From Welwitschia mirabilis (Eukaryota; Gnetophyta; Gnetopsida; Welwitschiales): a DNA stretch of 64,000 nt. Shown one piece after another: positions 56,650 through 64,000 of the stretch. Position numbers and translations under genes: made by a program. Positions within the stretch are counted from its first letter, which is position 1. Every line of letters begins with the position of its first letter. Where the stretch lies: contig JBOZIK010000001.1 of assembly GCA_051453625.1 (NCBI GenBank), forward strand, positions 178,405,908 to 178,469,907, written 5' to 3'. Below the pieces are notes generated by a model. The model was not told where the DNA came from. It did not search any database and saw nothing but the letters and a program-made list of their open reading frames with translations.

Positions 56650-59300
56650 ACTTTTTGGAGCACACATGGACTGTTCATCTCCAATAACCAAAGGATGGAA
56701 AATTTAACTAGGAAGGCCTTATATGGTCAATGTATGAAGGGGTAAAATTTACATGAATACTTTATGACCATTTGGAGGATTTTATGAAAGGTGAAGAGGA
56801 AAATGAGATTTCTCCTACTAAAATAAATGTTAAATTAAGGAACCAACAATGTTGGAATGAAATTCACACCACAAATGCAATTCCTACATTAAGTGAAAGT
56901 AGTAATATTTAAAACATTAGTATAGCATTAATGCATTTTTAATGTAGAAGAGATTTATTTCACTGCTTCATATTGATGCAAGGTCTACGTCATTTGGTAG
57001 GATACATGTCAATATGGGCCAGAAACGATGAAAATGTTGAAGGACAAAATATGAAGGAAGTGTAAATAGTTAGGAAAGAAAACTAATTATCATTACCACT
57101 TTATTTCTTATTAAATGCATGAAAATGACCAACTTTATTGTATGCTGATGCAAGTAGAGCAACATATAGATGTGAATGACAAGTATTATCATGGTCGACT
57201 TGAACCACCCACAGATAAGAGATATTATCATGTTATGTTCTTATCTAAAGAATTAAGAGAGGACTTTACTGAAATGATAAGGCATGGCATGTTACCAGAT
57301 GATGTGTTCGACAAGTACATAGTTGACATATTAAGCAACAAAGATGAAAAATAATTTCTATTACAGAGATCAAGGGATAAGTGTGTCTCAAGGAAGGATT
57401 TTCTTAACATGCAAATGTTACTAAACAAGACTATAAGTTAAGTATATATGATTATGAGAGTACTCATTTATGGATGGAGAATTTCAAGCATTTCTTTTTC
57501 TTATGCCAATAAAAGGATAAGGTCAATGATGTTACCCTCATCATAGGTGTGCAATCCAAGTTAATGTTAGATAACATGTTTAGATTTTCTAAGGACATCA
57601 TTATAAGTGTGGACTCAACATTTAACACTAATAAATATAAGGTAAGTATCATTATTAACTTATTTATAATGCTTAATGCCTATGGATATGATACAGAGAT
57701 GTGTAATTATCCCATTGTAAGTTTTGTAGTACACACTTCACATATGCATGGAATTTGACTCATACTATAATGGTCTTCCAATTGCATGGATTATCTCCTC
57801 TCATACTAGCACTTCTGATTTGGAGTTATGGTTGGATTTGCTAGTAAGAAGATGTAGATCAGTGGATAGTAGTTGGAAAATTAATGCATTTTTAATAGAT
57901 GATTCATCTATAGAGATTGGAGCTATTAGGTAAGTTAATAACATTTGTGTTTTGGATTTATGCACTTGGACATCCTCTACATTGTAATGAAGAGTGATTA
58001 ATATTTTCTATTATATGTTGTTATATTAAACATGTGAGCTATTTTTTAATTTAATGCTTGACAATTTTATAGGAATGTGATTGGTTGTCACATCTTCTTG
58101 TGCACATGGCATGTTTCACATGCTTGGTGGAAACACCTAAATGGCAGAGTTAATGATAAAGTCATTAATAAGTAAATGGTAGATATCTTAAAAAAATAAT
58201 GAATTCACATAATGATTAATCAGATGTTGGCCTAGAGTTAGAACAATTTCTGAAGGACTTTGAGCAACAAAAGTCTTTTCTAGTATACTTTCATAACACA
58301 TGGATAAAGGATGATCATTTTCATAAGTACATGTCCTTATAGTTTTTGCAAGTTGTAATTTACATGAAAGTAATTAAAATATTTATGTTTCTTTTAATAA
58401 TGTATTAGAAAGGTGTGGATGAAACCATTTAGAGATGCTCCACATGCACAGCAGCACACAACCACTACACTTAAATCATACCATGGTTTCTTGAAGAAAA
58501 CATTCCTAAGCAATAGGAAGCATTTAGAATTCATGAGAATTGATTTGTGGATATGGTGTTTGCATCTTGTACAAGTTCATTATTGGAATCAAATGTGGAT
58601 GAATGAAGGAGGTTTTATTATAAATCACCATGTAAGGGAATAAAACAAAAAGAATTAGGAGCATGCACTTGCAATTCCAAATGAGGATTGTATCTATGAT
58701 GAGCATTGCAATGTTGCATACTATGTGCATAGTTAAAATCCATCAAAAAAAGCTATACGGTCTCATGTCAGGGATTTGTACTCCTTTTCAATTAAGTATA
58801 ATTTCATATAAGCCAACACTGGACATGCGTGCAAGCATACTATTAAAGTTGTAATGATATTAAAATGGGAAGATACAACCAAATATTTTTTCTTTCATAA
58901 TGATCAATTTGATTCAAGATTTGAATTGGATATGTACTACTTTGATGGCAGTCAAAGAGCTCTTAAAGAAAAGGATGACCTTGGAGTCATATTATCACAA
59001 CACACACAAGATATTAGTGATTGTTAGCCAGGCACATCAAACTCATAGCTCAATATATGTGATTGGAATGCATCTTGTGTGGGAGTTAGATATGATAACA
59101 ATGATGATATATGCTTGACACCAAAAATACGTGATGCAAAGAAAGTGAAAGAAGTGTAAAACCATATTACTGATATGCTTAATAAGTTTTAACATAGTTT
59201 ACCTAGTGATCTTTTAACTATGTTTCAAGTGGAGAAAACAACTAAAAAGCTAGTATTAACATTTTCATACACACCATTAGAAGATTAAATAACATCAAAG
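56650..59300 (+). pseudogene. MULE transposase, copy B, with a retained intron
   Basis: Parts in order: MDCSSPITKGW (56668), DKYYHGRLEPPTDKRYYH (57177-57230), SVDSTFNTNKYKVS (first catalytic Asp, about 57610), YNGLPIAWIISSHTSTSDLE (57765-57820), FLIDDSSIEIGAIR (second catalytic Asp, about 57890-57930), an intron 57930-58072 (donor GGTAAGTTAA, acceptor TTTTATAG) that joins AIR to NVIGCHIFLC, then CTWHVSHAWWKHL (the C-x2-H motif of MULE transposases), SYHGFLKKTFLSNRKHLEF (58460-58540) and a SWIM-like Cys-Lys-His segment GHACKHTIKVVM (about 58825-58858). It cuts and moves the element and relatives. Several stops and frameshifts disable it. Confidence 0.85.
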
Positions 59301-59319
59301 AAGCAAATATCTAGTTGAT

Positions 59320-60620
59320 AAGTCCATCCAAATGGGGAAAAAAAATGGAAACATGAAAAAAAACATACAATATGTATTGTTCAAGTTATTTGATACCGCT
59401 TCTACATGAGAAGGGATATGCACTAAGTGAAGTAAAAGGAGTAATAGTAATATGTCATTTATGTCTTATGATTTTCATTTTTTGTAAGTAAATTTTTGAT
59501 TAGTTGATGGATTTTCCTTTTTTAGAAGAATCTAGTTAATTGTTGATTTGGATGTTGTTTAAACCCTTTCATAATAATTAGCAACAATTTGTAAAAGTTC
59601 TTTTAATAGTTTATGTCATGTGATTTTAACCCTCATACTTTATTTTTATATGAGGAAATATGTTAGAGATTTTACAAATATGTTTGAATGATGCTAAAAG
59701 ATCCTTTTGTTCTTATGTTCTAGCTTATTATGCTCACATGAAATACTAATCTGCTTGGCTAGACAAACGACTAGGGGTTACCTCACCAAATGTCCAAATC
59801 TCACTTGTAATACCTAATACATTGAAGCTTGTTCCAAGTGAAATAGTTTATAGGTATGGGTTAAAACAACTAAATGATAAAACATTACAATCTTACAATT
59901 CCAGATCAATATACAAAAATACTCTTACATTGATAATGATGAAATATATTATTTACATAGTGTTTTCACCAAAGCATTAGAGCTAAATGTAATCCAATCC
60001 TTTCTGTAGCATTCTCTTATATTCTTTGTATATCCTTTGGACACAATTAAATACTTACATTGACCATCTAAATTAAATGATAAAATACACTATAATGTTT
60101 TTCTTGGCTGAAGGGGTCAGCCAAAATGTTTTGGTAAAACAAATCCTTATGCTTGACCAAATACTAAGCTATAAGGGAAGAAAGCATCTGCTAATACACT
60201 TGCACACCATCATCAAAAAGTAAGCATAGATTCATATCAGATGTGGAAAAAAGCCTCTTAAACTACTTTAATTTCCTCAATATGCATTTTATTAGAATTA
60301 TTCATATATTTATTTCTTTCATATAATTTTTCTACTTCATTTATTCCATCTTTTAAAATTTAAAATCTTAATAGTTTCAGATTCTATGTTATTAATCCTC
60401 TCAATAACTTTATTCATGAAGGATGACAAATACTGGTAAGTTTCTTAAATTTTATATTATAGTATTATGTTTTACTTCTAGCAATGATACATAATAACAT
60501 TAGAGACCTACATTCATCAATTCCATTTCCTATGATCAACTTTTCTTTTTCTTGTTAAACCATGAATGTAAAACTAATGATTAGACAAAATTAATGGACA
60601 ACTAAAATTTTCTATTACAG
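59320..60620. other. MULE interior, no gene seen
   Basis: AT-rich sequence after the transposase end. No open frame with a recognisable domain. Confidence 0.4.
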
Positions 60621-60912
60621 ATATGATACATAGGTCTTTGAACAATTCCCTACTCAGTACATCATAAACAAGTATCCTAATCTTGCATTGTTGATAAAGA
60701 AATTGACAAGAGAAATCTGTGATGAATTGTGTGCTTTCTTTCTTGAAGGAGGTTATAACTTGAAATCACTTTTCTATCTGGTGGCTAATACATTTTCTAC
60801 ATTTTTCAGAGAATCAAGCATTGAAAATGAAATACATAATTCTACTTATTTGTATGACAAACCATTGGATTTAGCTATAGTAGAAATCAAAGGAAACTAT
60901 GCACTGTACTAA
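60621..60912 (+). pseudogene. Exon-like frame inside MULE copy B, unrecognised
   Basis: After an acceptor (TTTTCTATTACAG ending at 60620) the frame reads through one TAG, then stays open to TAA at 60912: FEQFPTQYIINKYPNLALL, KKLTREICDELCAFFLEGGY, LFYLVANTFSTFFRES. The amino-acid make-up is that of a real folded protein, unlike nearby sequence. It could be a host exon carried by the MULE (Pack-MULE behaviour) or part of a second element gene. No family was recognised. Confidence 0.45.
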
Positions 60913-63340
60913 ATATCTCAATTAAAAAATTAGCAGAATTTTAAATTTGTATATATAGTTCTATTTTTTCCCTCTTTTACTTAGAATCAATTTTCTGATA
61001 TCACTTACATGCATTATTTAAATACATACTTCATTTAAATTTAATGTCTTTATAGGACATGATAAATGATATTTGGTTATTATTTTATTATAACTGCTTA
61101 ATACAATGTTATAGTTTTATTGATTAACAACGATGTAATGGATATTAGATTATAATATTTCTTCTAAGTAAACTATTAAGCTTAATGTGGATGTTGAAAT
61201 ATAAAAAATATGGTATTTCTTCTTCAGCAAATGTAATATGTTTCCCAAAAATATAATGAAAATTTAATTTTTTTAGACATTTAAATTAGATAAACATGTG
61301 AACATACTTTTAAATGTGGAAATCCAGAATACAAACACATAAAGGACATAATCATATAGCCACTTTGGAGATAATGGCCCTAACAAGATTCTTTTATCAG
61401 CTTATCATTTTTCTAATGCTTCATATTCTCTAAATCTTCTTTGTAAATAAGAAAAGAAAGCCAAGAAAAGTCCATTTCTTTAGATATTTACAATGTAAGT
61501 ATTGCTAAAGCCAAGAAAAGTCCATTTCTTTAGATATTTACAATGTAAGTATTGCTTAGAAAAATGGCTACAAGAAAATGTCATCTTTCTATAATTAGAC
61601 AAATTAAAAGAAAGGGATCTAATAATATAGATAGATGACATTATCATTTAAGGAGTTGGCATCTCTATAATGTTGTTAGAAAGTAAAATGAAAATCTTAT
61701 TATAATCTATGAAATCAAATGCCTAATTTTATATATAAGAATTGTCAATTGGATAATTAGATGGCCTTTGCCTAGTTTAGTTTCTTTATTGAAATGCAAC
61801 AAAACTTTAGTATATCCAACTTACTATTTCTTACAAAATCATGAGAAAATTCTTAAATAATTTATGTCAATATACATTATTCATCATTTAGATATTTTTA
61901 AACTTCTTGTACCAATTCCAAGAATCTTAGAATCTCCTTTGGCCAATGATTGCGAGTTCATTAAGAATCCTTATAAGTCTTTACTTCAAGCAATAAAAAA
62001 AATGTTATTCTTGTTTAATTATTAAAAGGCTAGATAAATTCCTAGTTGATGTTACTTGGCTTAGTTCATGTATTTATTCATTATATGAGCAATCTGCATA
62101 AGTAATTTTAACCTAAACATAATTGTCATGCAAACAATAGAAAAATTTAGTGAGGAAATAACAAAATAATGCAATAAGCACCTTGGATTATCATGGTTTA
62201 ACATAGATCCTACTTCCACAATGCATCAATTCTAATTAGAGATTAAGATAAAAGTTAATTAATAAATTAGAGGCTAAGATGTATGTCAATTTCTTAGACA
62301 AGAACCATAGGCATGACATATATATTTGTTTGCTAACTCTTAGGCTCGCAGCAACCACTCATAGATTTTCATATGGTAAACCAAAGTAGTAATACTCTTA
62401 AGTGTAGTATAGTTTTTGATAAATTAACTCCCAAGAAGGGGGAAAAATGTTTTTAGATCTTGACTTTATTTCAATTACAAAAGAAGTTAATTAATGTTAA
62501 GAAGTATATGAAATTCTAGTATAGCTTTTATATGTTAAATTAAAAAGTTTAATGATTTTTGGGCAAGAGAAAATTAGCTTTTGGGATACCTAAATATGCG
62601 AAATAAATTCCATGATATCTCCCTTTCTGACTTGGGCAATATCATGTAGAAAATAAAAAACATTTTTCTTTCTTTAAAAGTAATAGTTAAGGCTCAGAAA
62701 GAATCACCTTGTATCACACTTAAAAAAGTATAAATCGCATTTGCACTAAACCAAGAAATAAGTAATAATCAGATGCCTAAGACCATCTTTAAGATAAACT
62801 GTTAGAAGAGCATGAAAAAACTCCACACAAAAGGCATGTTTTTTAAATCTTTTACTTGAGAAAATATTTATGTTCTAACAATAATTGAGAGTAACTTGCT
62901 TTAAGTAGAACTTTTATAGATCAGATCAAATCAATAATTTAGCTATAGTGTCATACAAAAAAGTTTCTATGCAAGTAAATACTAATGTCACAATAGCATT
63001 TTATAGCTTACCATACAAAAACAATAATACATATTCCCATAAAGCAGTGTCTTTTTGAAACATAAAAAATGCATGCTGTATATTATCATGAAAATGTTGC
63101 TGCTTCAAAGAGTGCTGCCATTCCATTTCAAACCTGATGCCTATCCATTCCAATGCTAAAGATTATGACATACCTCCAATTTACTAAAATAAAAATTCTT
63201 GAGTTATATCCTTTAATGCTATTAAACAAATTGATCCAGATGTTAAAATTTTCTTATGGAGTTCATAAATTATGTTTACTATTTTTATAAAGTTGTTTAG
63301 AAGAATTGTATAAAGTTGTTTATAAGAATTGTAAAATTGC
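60913..63340. other. MULE interior, no gene seen
   Basis: AT-rich. Contains the 50-bp tandem duplication listed separately. No recognised coding region. Confidence 0.4.
61457..61556. repeat. Perfect 50-bp tandem duplication
   Basis: The unit beginning AAAGCCAAGAAAAGTCC and ending AAGTATTGCT occurs twice without a difference (61457-61506 and 61507-61556). The identity suggests a recent event or an assembly slip in otherwise old sequence. Confidence 0.95.
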
Positions 63341-63349
63341 AAATAAAGA

Positions 63350-63590
63350 ATGGGTTTAGCTCTAGAAAAATTATAAAATTATAAACTAAGAAGAGGTTTA
63401 GGTATTTTAGATCTCTACATTTTAGAAACATATTAAACTCTAAAGTGGGTTCACAAAGATATAAAAGAAGAGGAAGATTGGAAGAAATTTCTTAATAACA
63501 AGATTGTTGAAGTCAAGCATATGAAAGATGGCTCATTCCCTTTGGAAGATTGGAAGGATTTTTTTAAAGAATACCATTAAGTCTAGAGGA
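63350..63590 (+). pseudogene. Possible LINE reverse-transcriptase C-terminal remnant
   Basis: On the + strand the translation reads RRGLGILDLYILETY, a stop, then LKWVHKDIKEEEDWKKFLNN and KDGSFPLEDWKDFFK. The GLGI.DL....ALK.KW pattern resembles the segment downstream of RT in plant LINE elements. It is short, has a stop and lies beside the MULE right repeat, so the call is tentative. Confidence 0.35.
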
Positions 63591-63599
63591 TTCATTATC

Positions 63600-64000
63600 T
63601 TAAAATAAATGAGCATCTTCATGTAAATGAATGCTAGGAATGAAGCATTGGTCTTTTGAAAATTGTAGAAACTTAAAGAGGCTTAGATTTTAAAATTAAC
63701 AAAAACATAGAAAGAATCAAGAAGCTTCAAAGTTGGATAATTACAAAGAAAAAATCATAGAAAAGAATGAGTGTCTTTCTATTGATTTTTGACAACATGA
63801 TAAAACTAAGACAATACTGAGTAGGCAAAGGGGAAGTGAAATTTACTTATTGAAATTACTTGGAACCCCTAAAAATCTAGATTGAATGCTCCAAAAAATG
63901 TAAAAAAATTCTTGTAATATTTAAAAGCAATGAATATTGCTAAGCACAGAAATGTCAAAACTAGAAGACTAAAGAAAAGCAAAAAATGAAATAGTATTTG
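63600..64000 (-). repeat. Right terminal inverted repeat of MULE copy B (partial)
   Basis: The reverse complement of this stretch matches 49440-49860 of copy A and, less closely, 55010-55300 of copy B: shared words include GCTTAGCA, ATTCATTGCTTTTAAATA, TTTTTAGGGGTT and TTGATTCTTTCTATGTTTTT. It continues past the window end. Confidence 0.82.

Larger units (their letters stand above)
54517..64000 (+). mobile_element. MULE (FAR1/MuDR-type) copy B, running off the window
   Basis: It starts at GAGCACTCTATG (54517), parallel to 48686 in copy A. It has a long left terminal region (to about 55450), a transposase (about 56650-59300), an additional exon-like piece (60621-60912), and in the last 400 bases (63600-64000) an inverted copy of the left terminal region, best matched by 49440-49860. 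Terminal inverted repeats this long are typical of MULEs. About 800 bases of the right terminal repeat must lie beyond the window. Total length exceeds 9.4 kb. Confidence 0.78.

Overview
This window is an AT-rich stretch of nuclear DNA from a seed plant. It is built almost entirely of old, nested, decayed transposable elements and captured fragments of host genes. There are no bacterial-style operons. Reading frames carry many stop codons, splice sites are of plant type, and the element families seen (Athila-like and Tat-like Ty3/gypsy, copia-type LTR elements, CACTA, MULE) are those of plant genomes. The depth of decay would fit a large, slowly purged genome such as a gymnosperm, but the sequence does not settle the species. 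No complete, intact host gene is visible. Runs of N break the sequence: 100-base gaps at 2771, 5667, 19038, 41867 and 52619, larger ones at 22085-22976 and 31646-32274, and short ones at 4747, 20767, 31321 and 32558. Structures that cross these may be distorted by assembly.

Layout, outermost first. An Athila-like Ty3/gypsy element on the + strand runs from about 3.8 kb (gag end, protease) and resumes at 36.72 kb (RT, RNase H, integrase), ending in a polypurine tract and LTR at 41.3 kb. It is split between protease and RT by a roughly 31.6 kb CACTA-type DNA transposon (5095-36717), with matching ACA on both sides. A small TRIM-like LTR element with a perfect 5-bp target duplication sits at 2611-3735, just upstream.

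The CACTA element carries subterminal AAGGCATTT/AAATGCCTT repeats at both ends, a second left-end copy at 7554, and pieces of host genes with introns kept: a METTL22-like methyltransferase (8.5-9.4 kb), a fatty acyl-CoA reductase (35.5-36.15 kb), a long coiled-coil protein (33.1-33.8 kb) and less certain exons near 10.9 and 31.2 kb. No CACTA transposase is seen, so this copy looks non-autonomous. Inside it lie two nested Tat-lineage Ty3/gypsy elements on the - strand. Element A has LTRs at 11473-12781 and 29659-31002; element B has LTRs at 13195-14220 and 25863-26460. They carry gag, protease, RT, RNase H, a second RNase H and integrase, and the spacer between protease and RT may be a spliced intron.

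The right third (43-64 kb) holds an LTR copy, an AT-rich microsatellite tract at 45.7-46.3 kb, two MULE (FAR1/MuDR-type) copies with very long terminal inverted repeats (from 48.69 kb and from 54.52 kb to beyond the window end), and between them the 5' half of a xyloglucan endotransglucosylase/hydrolase gene that still keeps its catalytic motif.
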